Shown here: positions 34,408-46,257 of the stretch, piece after piece
Layout: every line of letters begins with the position of its first letter
Numbering within the stretch: the stretch's first letter is position 1
From: Neckera pumila
Lineage: Eukaryota; Streptophyta; Bryopsida; Hypnales; Neckeraceae
Direction of reading: 5' to 3'
DNA length: 64,000 nt
Assembly (NCBI GenBank): GCA_963969595.1
Contig: OZ018410.1
Span: forward strand, 31,438,913-31,502,912
Notes under the pieces: model-generated
Told to the model about the DNA's origin: nothing
What the model saw: only the letters and a program-made list of their open reading frames with translations
Database searches by the model: none
Made by a program: the position numbers and the translations under genes

Positions 34408-36335
34408 GTGTGTTAGTTTCACATCTATTTATTTTTTCTCGAATTGAATTAGAATTGAATTTAGAAGTTAAACATTAGCTAGTTTAGAATCTTAGCATTT
34501 AGAATAAGTAGGTAATTTTTAGAAATCTCTTAATCCATTTTGTAGGAGCACGTAATATCAATACTTAGAAATCCGGGTTAGTTTAGGATCAATTCCATAA
34601 ACATTTTCAAAATTTTGTAGTAGTAAAGCCGAAAATTGGAACATCTAGTAGAAACTAGGTAGTCAAAAAGTTTCGGCTCGCTAATATTTGTAGAATAGGT
34701 AAGAGACAGACTTTGGCCGGAATTTGTAAACTGGAATGGGATCCGGATTCAGGCAACCTACAAACTAGTGGTCCGACCTATGAAATCTAGAGATCTGTTT
34801 GCAATGGCGGTGCACTAAATGACCGGACCAACGGATGTCGGTCGCTGGCCAGGTACTTAAGCGCATGGGTCTTTCATTTTCTCCCTCTTTCTTCCGCTCG
34901 AGGAGATGTGTGCTTGCAGGTTTTTGGAGCGCATTTTTAGAAGAGTGAAAGAGTGGTGAGTTAGACCGGATAGGGAGAGAAGGAAAGGAGGGTGCCAATT
35001 TGTGAGCCCCAAGGTTGTCACTTGGAACTCAGAGTCTAAATTTTTTTGCTTTTTACTCATTTTAATAAGTAATTTGTTATCAAATTGACCAGTTATACTA
35101 CCTTGTGCATAATTGAGATAGAATAATACATGTTGAGAGAAAATCCCCAAAAGCATCAAAACCATTTGAATCTGTGCTCTTTCCTAAGTTCTAGCAGTAG
35201 AAATGGATAAATGAGAGTCCAAATAGGAATTGGGAGAGTTCTAATTCCAACCTACACCCAAATATTAGAATACTGATAGAATTTACAAAGAGTTTTTACC
35301 ACAAAGATGCATACAAATAGTAAATTGGCTAAAAATAGTAAATGTAGGTCATCATAGCTTACCAATAACTTAGAAAATCCACGAGAAGGATTTGGGTGAA
35401 AACCGAGCTTGAAAAAAAATATTGGTAAATAGTTGCCTCGCAGGACTTTTTAAGCCAAAATTCATAGAAATCACGAGGAGGCGACCGCGACATGGAGAGA
35501 GGTGTTTTTGACTTAGAAACATGCCAGGAGCATAATGGCGAAGACGGATTGCCAAGATTCCCTCATACGAGGAAGATTCTTTTGTAAAGGAATTGAAATT
35601 AAGAGATAGGAATTTATTTCTCCTTGAATAAGTACCAGTTTGGGTTGGAATTTTGCAAAAAGGGTTTGGAAACTTCCTAGAAGCTACTCAAATTATTTCG
35701 TAATTTTCCAAATTGCAGAAGATGACTCCCTGGGAAGTCAACCAAAATTACCACGGATTAAGAAATTCATAGAAATTAATTTGGTAATGGTAAAATCCCA
35801 CTAAAAATTAGGATAGTGTATTTTAGTTTGAATAAGAGCCTAATCAAGTTTCGCGACATTCCGACATCGGTAACTACCCAAACCGACGGCGCTAACGGAA
35901 TTTAACGAAATTCTAAAACATTCTGCGGATGGACCGGCGAATCACAAGCTGACAAAGTCCGAATTAAGTCAACAGCAACTCTTTTTTGACATTCTTGGCC
36001 CTTCTGGACAACCCTGGCTAGTTAGAATCAGCAAAAGTTATAAACTCTAAGAGTTGGATTTTCCACTTTTTTCACTAGGTTGGAAAACACTATCTTTTAT
36101 GAAGAAAATCGACTTTGGAGTAGGGGGTTAGAGGGTCCCAAGTTTAAAAAGGGTCTTCTGGAGCCAATGCCGCAGACCGTTTTCCATTTGGAGCTTTTCT
36201 CCAAAAGATATAGCCCATTCAGCTGTAGGGTAGAATTAGGCGTAGTAATTAGTAATTTTAATTTACTTAGATATTATTTTAGTTTACGTAGATATTATTT
36301 AGAGTAAAAGGAGGTAAATGGGAGCCCCGGAAACG

Positions 36336-36343
36336 TATAAAAG
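36336..36343 (+). promoter_or_regulatory. TATA box of repeat R copy 3
   Basis: TATAAAAGGGCTCCC sits at the position equivalent to 15791. A near inverse of the following bases (GGGAGCCCC) lies just upstream at 36321. Confidence 0.65.
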
Positions 36344-37445
36344 GGCTCCCACTGACTCCCTTTGCACCCCTTTTCTTCATTTTATGTTAATTGAGCCGAT
36401 ACGAAGCTCTGATATTTCGCTTTGTATTTCTGCCAAAATCGTTGGCAATTGTTGAGTTTTTGGTCTGGAACCAAAAACCTTGCTTTATATGTATTGGAGT
36501 CTTGAACTCCTTTTTTGTTGATTTTTGGTGCCATTCAAAGGACGTTGGGGTCCCTTTGAACCACTGCTAACACATATTTTGTGCTTGTCTTTTGCACTTT
36601 TCATTTTAGTACTAACCCCAAGGACATTCTGACCGGATCTCGGCACAGCCGATAGTTGGAACCCTTGGATTTGTGTTTTGGGTCCGTTGTCTACTAACAA
36701 ACTTCCTACCGAGCTTTTTTGGCGAGGAATTTCACACCTTTTGAGTGTTGCAAATTCCCCCTGAAGCCTAGACGTTGGAAGAAGTGGTCCAAGAGTCTTT
36801 TATATTTTTAGAGTGAGTTGGGTGAGATCCAATCCTCATACTAACTGGTAAGTGGGAATTTGTCCGGAATTTGGGGCCAAACCCCCCGATACGGCGAAGC
36901 TTCGCTCTTAGTTATAATTTTTAGTACTAATATTTTTAAGTTGAAGTTGTTTTGTCAAACACTGGAGGCACTACCCTCCAGGACGGCGAAGCTTCGTCCT
37001 TAAATAGAATTTTAGAAATACTCAAAAAACCACAAAAAGATAGTGTGTTAGTTTTCCTTTAGAATACGGCCTCAAGCCTTAAAAATTTCCAAGTTAGTTT
37101 TTGGTTAAAAGGGTCCCTAAGGGACCCCAATTAGTGGCAAAGCAACATCTGAGGTTCTGAATCTGAGAAATACCAGGTCTCCGGTAACCAGCCAGAGTCC
37201 AAGAGAACCAGCCAGAAGCCGGACCGGTGAACCAGCCAGAGCCAAGAGAACTAGCCGGTCAGACTGCCTTGACCAAGCCATACTGGTCACCTATCATCTT
37301 GTATCATAAAACCAAACACGGAGAGGATGCCTATGGGCCCCCTTTGGTTTTATTTTTTGCAAAATCTGAACACCAAGCTTAGTTCTTTGAACTATATCCC
37401 AGCATAATAAATTCTAGGTGATATCGGTACCTTTTAAAAAATTTC

Positions 37446-37738
37446 AGTGCTTAGAGCTAGAAGAAGTTTGAAAATTGCTTAGAGCCAAAAGAAATCTGAA
37501 AATTGCTTAGAAGCTAGAAGAAGCCTGAAAATTGCTTAGAGCCAAATGAAATCTGAAAATTGCTTAGAAGCTAGAAGAAGCTTGAAATTTTGCTTAAAGC
37601 TAGAAGAAGTTTGAGATTTTGCTTAGAGCCAGAAGAAGCCTGAAATTTTGCTTAAAGCTAGAAGAAGTCTAAAATTTTGCTTAGAGCCAAAAGAAGCCTG
37701 AAATTTTGCTTAGAGCTAGAAGAAGTTTGAAATTTGGC
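37446..37738 (+). repeat. 33-bp minisatellite, alternating units
   Basis: About nine units of roughly 32-33 bp with the core GCTTAGAGCTAGAAGAAG then TTTGAAATTTT. Units of the AGCTAGAAGAAG and GCCAAAAGAA(A/G) types largely alternate, giving a dimer period of about 65 bp. Confidence 0.85.
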
Positions 37739-38748
37739 TTGTAAGCCAGAGAGGGTGATCTCATTCAGAAGTCCACTCACCTGCGAAACCTTTCCAAGCA
37801 CAGGAATAATAACTCATCCCCAGTCCTCCAGCACCTGGTTGCCTCCAAATTCTCTCATACTTTCAGGCTCTCACAACACTACATCCTTCAAGCATTTGGA
37901 AGAAAATCAAACTAAGTCATCAGCTACAAATTCTTGTGAAGCATAAGGAGTGAGGTGCAAATTGGAAACAAATCGAAGACTAATACAAAGTTTGTGGAAG
38001 AAGAAGGAGAAGGTCCCAAAAAGTCAAGGTAAGTTCTCTTTTGAATAAAAAATCAAATCTTTAACATAATTTAAGGTGGGAATTAAAGTCAACAAATAAA
38101 AAACAAAATAACAATTGACTTGCTAATGGTTCTAGAAATTAGTTAAATTTAGAGAAGACTTAGAAACCATTTAGTGACTACAATTTGACTTCCTTAATAG
38201 TCCAACCAAAATTCTAAAGTTTAGATTTTTTCAAAGATTTGCCTTTGAAAAAAGAAAGACTTTGGTGGAAAGAAAAGCTATCACCATAAGAAAAGATAAG
38301 GGGCAATAAAAAATATTTCTAGAATTATTTAGACCATAGAATGATTTAGAATCACTTTAGTTGCTAAAATTTAACTAACAAAATATCTCAGATCATTCAG
38401 AAATTAGAATTGTTAGTATTTGCCTTAGAACAAAATTAAAGTCCTAGACAAAGGAATATTTGAAACCATAAACCTACAACCCATTTAGTATTAGGATAGA
38501 AAATAATAGACTAAAATTAACAAGATTAAAAAAACCCAAAAAAAACCCAAACCACTATCATAGACTTTTAAATTAGAAGAAATTAGAACATCTTGGAACA
38601 AAATTAGTAGGAAAAAACAACATCAAGGTAACAAGGAGAATTAACCAATTACAATTGGAACAAGGAAAGGAAAAGGACTGACCGACCATTCTTTCCAAAT
38701 ATAAAGAATCGAACATACGCAAAAGTGGAGGGAGCGCATCAACAAGGC

Positions 38749-38796
38749 ATGGACTTCACGATCCAGATGGAGCATGAGACCATCGATGATTCCAAG
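38749..38796 (+). other. Putative short first exon with splice donor, repeat R copy 3
   Basis: ATG opens a 16-codon frame (MDFTIQMEHETIDDSK) ending at TCCAAG|GTGCGG. It is followed by a pyrimidine-rich and then A-rich stretch, as in the other copies. Confidence 0.35.
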
Positions 38797-39469
38797 GTGC
38801 GGTCTTAATTCTCACTCTCTAATTGTGTTTTAGATTTTAATTAAGTTAGATTTGCTTTAAAAACCTAGAGCCGAATTTAGGACATAGAATCAGACCTTAG
38901 GAGGATTTAATTAGTGAAATTAGAATTTAAAATTAAATAGAGAATTCTCCTAGCTTTCCGAAAAGACATGAAACATAGAAATCCGATAAAAATGGAGAAA
39001 GTAGTGAGAGAATGAAGTTGACGCAAGAAACGAATGAAAAAATTAGAAAATCATCCAAAAGAATATTCTAAAGGAATTTTAGGATCTAAATTAGAGTAGG
39101 AAATTGAGAAGGAAATTACAACCTTAGGGATTTAAAGTAGAATCCTACAAAGAATTAAATCAAAGTAAGTTTTTTTCGTCCGAAGTAAATAAGAATTAGG
39201 TGAAATCTAAATTCACCTAAACAACCTTTACTTTGGGTAAAAACATTAACCTTGGTTTTAACTTCCATGATAGAAATTAACCACCACGTCAAATTAATTT
39301 AACCAACTCAGTAGAAGTCGAAAAAGAATCAACTATCGGAATTTTACCACAACTGTTGTAAAATTGATTGATAAATTAACCTAGAAATTACCGGAGAGGA
39401 TTAGTAGGGAAAAAGTCAAAAGTAATTAGTACTTTAGATTTATCTCAAGAATAGGTAAAAGTTAGAGTA

Positions 39470-39800
39470 AATTTTGAGGAACCGTTAATCGGTCAAAATT
39501 TACCAAAATTTTCTAGCTTTAAGTAATTGAATTTTTAACGAAGGTAGAAAATTTAGAAAGGAAGTTAGAATAATTTATCAAGAGGAGTAAAAACTCAAGG
39601 TAAATTTAGATGAATCGATAGTCGGTCAAAATTTACCTAGAACCTTACAAACTAAAATTCATAATTTACCAAGGTAGAAAATCTTAATAGGAAGTTAGAT
39701 AATTTAGTAAAAGAAGGTAAAATTATTAGGAAAAGATAAAATCTAGGGTAAATTTTGATGAACCGCTGAATCGGTCAAAATTCACCAAAGATTTTGCAAA
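39470..39800 (+). repeat. Diverged tandem motif in repeat R copy 3
   Basis: A segment around AATCGGTCAAAATTTACC recurs three times (about 39490, 39622 and 39770), with similar AGGTAGAAAATTTAGAAAGG segments between. The period is about 130-150 bp. Confidence 0.6.
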
Positions 39801-40110
39801 TCTAAAGCAATTCTTAATTCTTTAATCAAAGTAGAAGAATATTAGTAGAAACTAGATAGAGGTTGATTAACAGGGAAAAATTAGGAAATAATAGATTTGA
39901 TAAGAAAAATATGGTTAGAATTACAACAAAACGTACTTTAGATTAGAACTCACATCAAATTAACTTAATTAGGCAACAATTGAATGCTTAGGATAAGATA
40001 GAACTTCAAAATAGGAAAAAACCCTTAGAATTAAATTAATCCTCCCTCAACTTCTACTTAGTTACTCACGTTTGTGGTAAAAAAGCTTCATTGCTTGGAA
40101 GGCAGCTTGT

Positions 40111-40663
40111 TTACTACAGCCAATCACCTATAGACTTAGATTTACTCATAGAACCTGGTTGTGCATGTTAGAATCTAGGATGGGATTCAAAACACTCACA
40201 ATGGTCCTCATCCACTCGTGTGGCCTTCTGTACTAAATTTAATAAAGGACGGAATGGTTTGCAGCATTTGTCAAGCACCTTTTGGTTCGGAGGGCAGTTG
40301 GTGTTTGAGGATGTGTCCTCATGTGTAACACCCCAAATGTCTCATTTCCACTATGGTGACAAGAAGTAGATGCGTGCAGTGCAAGGCCCCATTTCATTGA
40401 CGCTTGTACAAGATGTTTGGACTCAAAGAGCACATGCCTCTATATTACAAATACAATGAGCAGAACCTATCGGGACTTGCTAATAGTCATCATTGGAGGA
40501 AGGATCTTACTTGGCTATGGAAGTGGGAGAAAAACCTCCAACACCTCTCGTCTGTTATTGTAGCTAAGATACAATGCGACAGTGACATATAAGTCACAGA
40601 GGTATGTAGGTCAATCATTGGATCCAACAAAGACAAACGTCAGTATTTCTTTGCTTAGCTTGT
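40111..40663. other. No gene seen
   Basis: No feature is supported between repeat R copy 3 and the solo LTR. Confidence 0.45.
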
Positions 40664-43600
40664 TGTTGTAGCACAGAAAGCACAAAATCCTTCTCTAAGG
40701 CCTTAGTGGACCCTAAAGTGACTCGTGTATCGTTCCGCAGAGATCTCGGTGTAATTCTCCTAATTGGCCGAAATGAAGTGAGTTGATATCCCAAAACAAA
40801 CCCCAAGTACTAGTCTAGACTGGTTCTAATTCCAGTAATCCGGAACCGGAAACTCCTTTCCCAATTATATATGTATCTATCCGGTCTAGAATATTTAACT
40901 ATGTAATAAATTCAAGTTTAACCTCTGGACCAAGAGGGATCTGCAACTTTGGGCTTCAGGAAGGAAGCTTAACTCCTACCCTCCGAGTTTTAACGTGTCA
41001 GAAGATCCACGATATAAACTTGAAAAGAAAACTTTGACAAGAACAACGTGAAAGAGACCTTCCTCACAACTAGACCGGATGGACTATGCAGGCTAGCAAG
41101 TCACGCAAGAAAGTCTGGATTCTCCTAACAATTACTACAACGACAGACCACAAGACAATCCACGGCCTAGGTAGAGAAGGGGCGTCAGGAAAACATAGAA
41201 GAGCTATAATACTTCTTGACAAAAGCAGCTTCTTGACAAAAGCCAGCTCTAATCCTCGCAAGGAAATCTTGTGGTATCATGTCTAATACGCAATCTCTCC
41301 AGGGACCGGATACTTCCTGTATCCGGGTATCACTTCCTCCTTACCCAACTCTGCACGATCTCACTGCTCTCACAATAACACGGACAAGTGCAAAAAGGCA
41401 CAGCTCACAGTTTGTGAATTGGAAAACTCCAATGGCATTTGCAGAAAAAAACTTTGAATACAAAGTATGAAAAATGCTACTCGGATCAAACCTAAAATCC
41501 ACCTTTAAATACTAAACTACCCTTCAAACTCAAAAAGCGCCTAAGGCTAAAAACAGCAAAAGGAATGACACGTTCCATTCCTAACTTCCTGTCAATTTTA
41601 GGTAACCTAAGCTACAGTCAAAAAGCTCCCACTTAAAGTGGATCTTAGATCCTAAAAATCCGGACTCAACTTGAGTCCTAATTCCTTGTAAACTAAAAAT
41701 ATTCCTACCCAACTACTTGTCAAAATCTAGGCATGCAGCCCTACAATCACTACCAGAACCTTCACCTACTTTCTAATCTTCTTAACTGGAGAAAATCCCG
41801 CCTTTGCTGGTCCCTTCCGGGTCATAGGCTTCTTTCCGGTCTGCTGTCTAGCCATCTGTTTAGACCAGACTTTGGCCTTCTCTCTGGCCGCCTTCGCCTT
41901 CGTTGCTCGGGTCTCTGCCAGGGCCTGATCGGGATCTGAATAAGGTTCAGAATCCTGATCGGACTCGGATTCCTCTTCGTCATCATCGGAATCCTCTTCT
42001 TTTTCTTTCTCTTCCTAAGCCTTGGTGAATTTCTTCTTGGCCGATGGCGGCTCAGGAACCTTTCTCTTATGCGGGACTTGAGCAGGTCTCACCACCTTGC
42101 TCTAAGGTGTTGCCTCTCCTCCAACCGGTTTCCTGATCAGACCACTACTTGGTGAGCCGGATGAAGTACTGCAACCGGCTCCAGTCTCTGCCTTCACCAC
42201 GGACTGCATCAGGGTCGTCATCTTCTCTGCCTCGCCAAACTGCACCTTCTTCTCGGGAGTCTTGGGAGAAGACTTGGAGGGTGAGAGGGTGCTGATATGT
42301 TTCGTCTTGGCACTCTCCTCTGGAGTAGATCCTCTTGGTCCGGTTGCCGGTTCCGGTCCTTGTGCAATTGCTGGATCAGGTCCCGTCACCTTCGTAATCT
42401 CCAAATCATCATCCTCCGGAACTGGGTCGGTGACTTTGGTGCTCTCCACTTCAGTCTGCTGCACCTGACTTGTCTTGGTTTCCTGGTGCTCCTCAGATAC
42501 AGGTAAGGTTGGTTGCTCGTGAGAAGTCTCACCTTTACTCGTGTCCTCTGCTGCTGACTGCTGAACTGGCTCGTGATCCGGTTCCGGTCTTGGTGCAGGA
42601 TCACCTTGAGGATTTACCTCGCGCATCACTTCTCGCAGTTGCTTCAGTGTAGACTCCATCTTTTTGTGATAAGTGATCATCGCCAGTATGAGCTTCTGAT
42701 GCAGCTGTCGTCCCTCCGTCATCACTTGTTGGTCAAACAAGTTAGTCTTGTTGATAACTTCACCCGGTGGGGTGATGAATTCCCGGATTCGGGAAATGGT
42801 GTCCCTCGTCTGCTTGGAGAACGTTCTCTCCCTCTCCACCTCTTCCGTTTTCTAGCGCAACTCTTGTTTAAGAGTGGCCACTTGGCCGGAAAGCTTCACC
42901 AATTCCTCCTTGCTTTCATTCTTCTCCTTTTCCCGATTAAGCCGGATTACTCGGGTTAAGGCTTGAGCTGGGTGGGTAGTGCCTACCGTGGTGCAGATGG
43001 TCTGCATTGCACCTCGTACCACCACGTATTGTTTCGTGAAGTCGCTTAGATCTCGGGTGATCCTGTCCAACGGCTCGTCTCCCCAGACCGGATCGATATC
43101 CTTAGTCTGTTCTCTCTCTACCTGATCCTTTCTTCTTGTTTCCTTACCCTTATCATCACCCTCACTCTCATCTTCATCATCCTCAGACTCGCTCTGCTCA
43201 TCCTCATTATCTCCCTCATCGGAGGACTCGTCCTCATTTTCGGTCTCAGGATCTAAGTCAGGAACCTCAAATTCTACTAGTGCTGCGGCGGCCTCATATT
43301 CTACCTCTTCCTCTTTTGTCATCACCTCCTCAGAATAATACAGGTGATAAAGGAATGGACAGATGGCGGAAGGCTTAGCCTTCCCTACGTTGTTTACCAT
43401 TTTCAGCACTTGGTCCTAAATGACCAAATCCCAATCTACTTTCCGGTCTCCTGACAATGCGCCAAATACTGTGTTGGCTAATGTCAGAGAAACCCGGCTT
43501 GGCCTTTCCGGGGTAAGGATGGCCAAGACGTATTGCAACAAACGCCTCTCTCTCTGATTGATGCAATCCGTGACCGCGAACTCGTCTTTCTTGCTAATGG

Positions 43601-44601
43601 GGTTCCAAAACTTATCCACTATGAATTGGTGCTTCTGGGATGCGCTGCCTTCACCCTCCCGGTCGAACACGTAAACCTTCCTCCACATCTCCGCTGTCCA
43701 CCTCTTGGGCTTCGCACGGATTGTGGTCGCGGCGTGAGTCGGTGCTCCAGAACTCAACTCTGCCACTATAGCTTCACTCCGAAAATCCCACGGTCTGATC
43801 AGGAAGCCGGCGCATCCCATCTGCTCCAAGTCCTCCTTCAGCTCCACCATCTCCTTGTCGTCCTTGGATAATCGCGGCGTCACGTATCGGAGCGAGATGG
43901 TAGCTCCCCCGCTCTGACTGGCGGCCATATCTCCCCTCGTTCGGATGCAACCGGTCTACTGTCGGGAATCGGTAAAACGAATGATCCTCACGGCTCACTC
44001 TCTCTCTCTTCCCTTTCAGCTGGGCAAGTACTAACTCTAAGCTCGGATGCTAACAGCCTTCTCTCTTGCGCTCAGTGTCCTTTGAGCACTCTCGTCTGCA
44101 ATCTGTCAACTCAAAATTCCAATACTGCCGCTCAGACCGGATATCAGTAATCGCGCACGTTGTACAACTCTCCGTCAGGGTAGGAAATCACAAGTGACCA
44201 GTCTCTGGACAGACAAGATCTTAGAGAGCCAATCCCAACAACTCTTTAGTGATTACCCTAATCAAGGCTTTGCTCGTTAATCCTGCCCGTTTAGGATTCC
44301 CGTTAACTAATGATTTAGAACGTTCCCGTTGTTCCCTAGGGTTAAGTAGGTCACCATTGGATGCCGGTTTCCTGTTACCTCTTTCCTGACACGGTCTAAG
44401 CAAACTCGAACTCCGGTTCCTTGTTTCCGGTAAATTTAGTTAGCCTTTACACTAATTCCTGATCAGTCCATTTCCGGTTTCCGGTTCTAAACATTAGACG
44501 GTCTATAACTATCTAATAATCGAAAAAATTTATTGCTAAGAAGAATATTATTCCTTCATTTATATTTTAATATAGTAAAACTAGATTTTTATGTTCCGAC
44601 A
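40664..44601 (-). mobile_element. Solo LTR of a gypsy family with a coding LTR, minus strand
   Basis: On the minus strand the LTR starts TGTCGGAACATAAAAATCTA at 44601 and ends GTGCTACAACA at 40664. The plus-strand family starts TGTCGCAAC and ends GTGCTGCAACA. The flanking pentamers are CTTGC (44602-44606) and CTTGT (40659-40663), a 5-bp target duplication with one transition. No internal region lies on either side, so it is a solo LTR left by LTR-LTR recombination. It is 3.94 kb long and carries a long reading frame (43928-41766). A TATTTAAAGG on the minus strand after the frame could be a second promoter. Confidence 0.85.
41766..43928 (-). pseudogene. LTR-encoded protein, diverged homologue, four internal TAG codons
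   Basis: A single frame of 721 codons runs from an ATG at 43928 to a TAG at 41766-41768. It is interrupted only by TAG at 43416-43418, 42852-42854, 42102-42104 and 42015-42017. Residues 15-170 are homologous to the protein at 46819-48471: MGCAGFLIRPWDF, RWTAEMWRKVYVF, IVDKFWNP and NTVFGALSGDRKVDW correspond in order to MGCLVLMDKPWGF, EWEEERWREVYNF, IYDKFHGE and NTIFGSLSGERKVNW. After the first TAG, PFLYHLYYSEE continues the match. An acidic stretch, a probable coiled coil (LVKLSGQVATLKQEL region), a Pro/Glu/Thr-rich part and a Lys-rich tail with KRK and KKK clusters follow. Function is unknown. Confidence 0.8.
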
Positions 44602-44645
44602 CTTGCTAGTGGACACTGGAATATGGAGCAACAGGTATTTGTTCG
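44602..44645. other. Spacer between head-to-head LTRs
   Basis: Forty-four bases separate the minus-strand solo LTR from the plus-strand truncated LTR. The first five (CTTGC) are the solo LTR target duplication. Confidence 0.7.
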
Positions 44646-46257
44646 TGTCGCAACTAGAATTTTTGGTTTTTCTCTACTTGTCTAAATAATGAAACGGAAA
44701 CGGGTAATTAGGATCCGTATCCGGTTAAAGGGGCAGCATGAAACTAGAGATAGGCAACGCTAATCTAATAAAGAAAAAACTGTATCTGATCCGGTTAGAA
44801 TGTTAGTATTCACGAGTGGAATCACATCCGGATCTCACCTCAGATCGGATTAGGGTTGGACCGGATCGATATGGACCGGAAAAGGTCATGATGACTTGCC
44901 AAGGGTCCTGGGACTATATAAAGGCAAGACGTCCTCATTTTCACTCCTTTACTTCCTTCGAGCTCTGGAGCTGACCTTGAGCGTTTTTACGCCTCCGTCT
45001 GCGCCAGAGCCATTGTATGTGTGTGCGCTTCCAGTTGGGCATGTCCGAGAGTGTAGGAAGAGTAGAGAACGTGTGGGTTGCAGGTTTTGTAGTACTTTCC
45101 GGTTGAGATCGGACGAGAGGAAGTGAGGAACGGGACGTGTGGCTAAGAGAGAGTAAGGTAGCAACCGGAAAGGATCCAATTAGCAGTCCGTGTCCATGCC
45201 TCAACTTCATAAGAACAGACCGGGAGCGCCCAGTTCCTCCTCCGAGATTAAGCTTTGGAAAGTAGTTCCGGTCATCCCTTCCGAGGAACCGGTGAGGACC
45301 GAGCTCATGGAGGATCTCAACATGATGGGCTGTTTGGTGTTGATGGATAAACCCTGGGGATTAGGGAGGAGTGGATGGTGAGAGAGCTCAAGGGGAAAAT
45401 GTCGAATCAATTCAACAACACTGTCTAGGGGCGCCCAACCAAGTGGGAAGAAGAGAGGTGGAGGGAAGTCTACAACTTCCGGTTAGGAGGTTCCTGCATG
45501 GCGGCACGGAGGGCGAAGTTCATCCATGACAAGTTTCATGGAGAGCCGAGCAGCAAAGACGGATACGCGGTCGCAGATTGCATAAACGACCGGCACCTCC
45601 ACCTACTCCAATTCTTGGTTTCGATCATCCACCCGAAGAAGCCAACGAGGGTGACGATGACCCTCGGCAATACCATTTTTGGGGGCCTGAGCGGGGAACG
45701 GAAGGTGAATTGGACCTGGATCTTTTGCGATTTGGTGTCCCAGCTTGTGACAAGGGTTGGAAAGAGTAGGGCCACTCCTTTAAGTCCCTATCTTTTTCAC
45801 CTCTACCCTCGCAACCAACTCCTCACTAACACGGAGGAGAAGATGTGGAACATTCAAGAATCCATCTTGAAGTATGGGGAGTCGAGTTCGGATGACAAGC
45901 TGGAGGATGCAATCGGATCCGAACCCGAGACAGAAGAAGAAGATGAGGAGGAGCACCTCAAGACAAGGAAGCGGATGAAGACGACGCCTCCTCATAAGAG
46001 AGGAACCCCTCCTACCAATTGGTCGACTCTTGAATAGGAATCGGAAGTGGAGATGCCGGAGGCCAAAGACCCGAATGATCCATTCAATCAATTGATCGTC
46101 ATCCTCTGTAGGATATGAGCAGATTGGGAGATCAAGAGGAGAACCCTTGCTAGTATCGGATAGCTGGTGGATGCGTCGGGAGATAGCAGGCTACCGGGTA
46201 AGGTGGCATAGTACATCTCCAATCCGGATAAGCACCGGAAGCAGGAGGTGGAGATTT
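44646..46257 (+). mobile_element. Truncated gypsy LTR, interrupted by a younger member of its family
   Basis: It starts TGTCGCAACTAGAATTTTTG and follows the 5' LTR at 46263 collinearly to a point matching about 47880, where it breaks off at the younger element. It is visibly more diverged from the two complete LTRs than they are from each other. It keeps a TATA box (TATATAAAG at 44915). The sequence before its start (ATTTGTTCG) is close to that before the younger LTR (ATTTGTTGG). The missing remainder should lie beyond the end of the window. Confidence 0.85.
45196..46257 (+). pseudogene. LTR-encoded protein relic, N-terminal two thirds
   Basis: The frame opens MPQLHKNRPGAPSSSSEIKL and stays collinear with the intact protein at 46819. 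A frameshift near 45360 and a TAG near 45425 lie in the N-terminal part. From 45498 to 46037 it reads open, including IHDKFHGEPSSKDGYAV, NTIFGGLSGERKVNW and LSPYLFHLYPRNQLL, followed by the acidic stretch and a basic KTRKRMKTTPPHKRG cluster. After 46037 it has several TAG codons and a TGA, and it ends at the insertion of the next element. Confidence 0.82.

Larger units (their letters stand above)
30789..35000 (+). mobile_element. Long repeat R, copy 2
   Basis: It begins TGTGAACCCTCAAGTTAGCA. In the order seen in copies 1 and 3 it contains GCGGTAAAATCTTACTAAAA (31538), AAACCCTAGCTAATTAGAT (31758), a TATA box (32383), CGGCGAAGCTTTG (32883), ACCAGAA-rich and GGTC-rich minisatellites (33110-33490), and an ATG frame with GT donor (34330-34407). 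It ends directly against copy 3 after a purine-rich GGGAGAGAAGGAAAGGAGGG (34973-34992), which resembles a polypurine tract. No protein domain is recognisable. Confidence 0.6.
35001..40110 (+). mobile_element. Long repeat R, copy 3
   Basis: It begins TGTGAGCCCCAAGGTTGTCA and then CTTGGAACTC, the best match to copy 1. Landmarks in order are ACATGCCAGGAG (35521), TTGCAGAAGATGA (35716), GGTAAAATCCCACTAAAAAT (35788), a TATA box (36336), GGCGAAGCTTCG motifs (36893 and 36983), ACCAGCCAGA repeats (37190-37260), a 33-bp minisatellite (37446-37738), an ATG frame with GT donor (38749-38796), a long C-poor tract, and AGCTTCATTGCTTGGAAGGC (about 40085), which also closes copy 1. There is no recognisable protein, no primer-binding site, and the downstream border is approximate. 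Confidence 0.62.

Noticed and set aside
30789..40110. R copies 2 and 3 as the paired LTRs of one retrotransposon
   Set aside because: They are too diverged from each other to have been identical at insertion, and each carries its own leader and ATG/GT region, so they are better seen as separate copies.
42573..42959. 128-codon plus-strand frame
   Set aside because: It overlaps the homology-supported minus-strand LTR frame and resembles no family.
44941..45210. 89-codon minus-strand frame near the LTR promoter
   Set aside because: It is antisense to the LTR leader and recurs only because the LTR is repeated.
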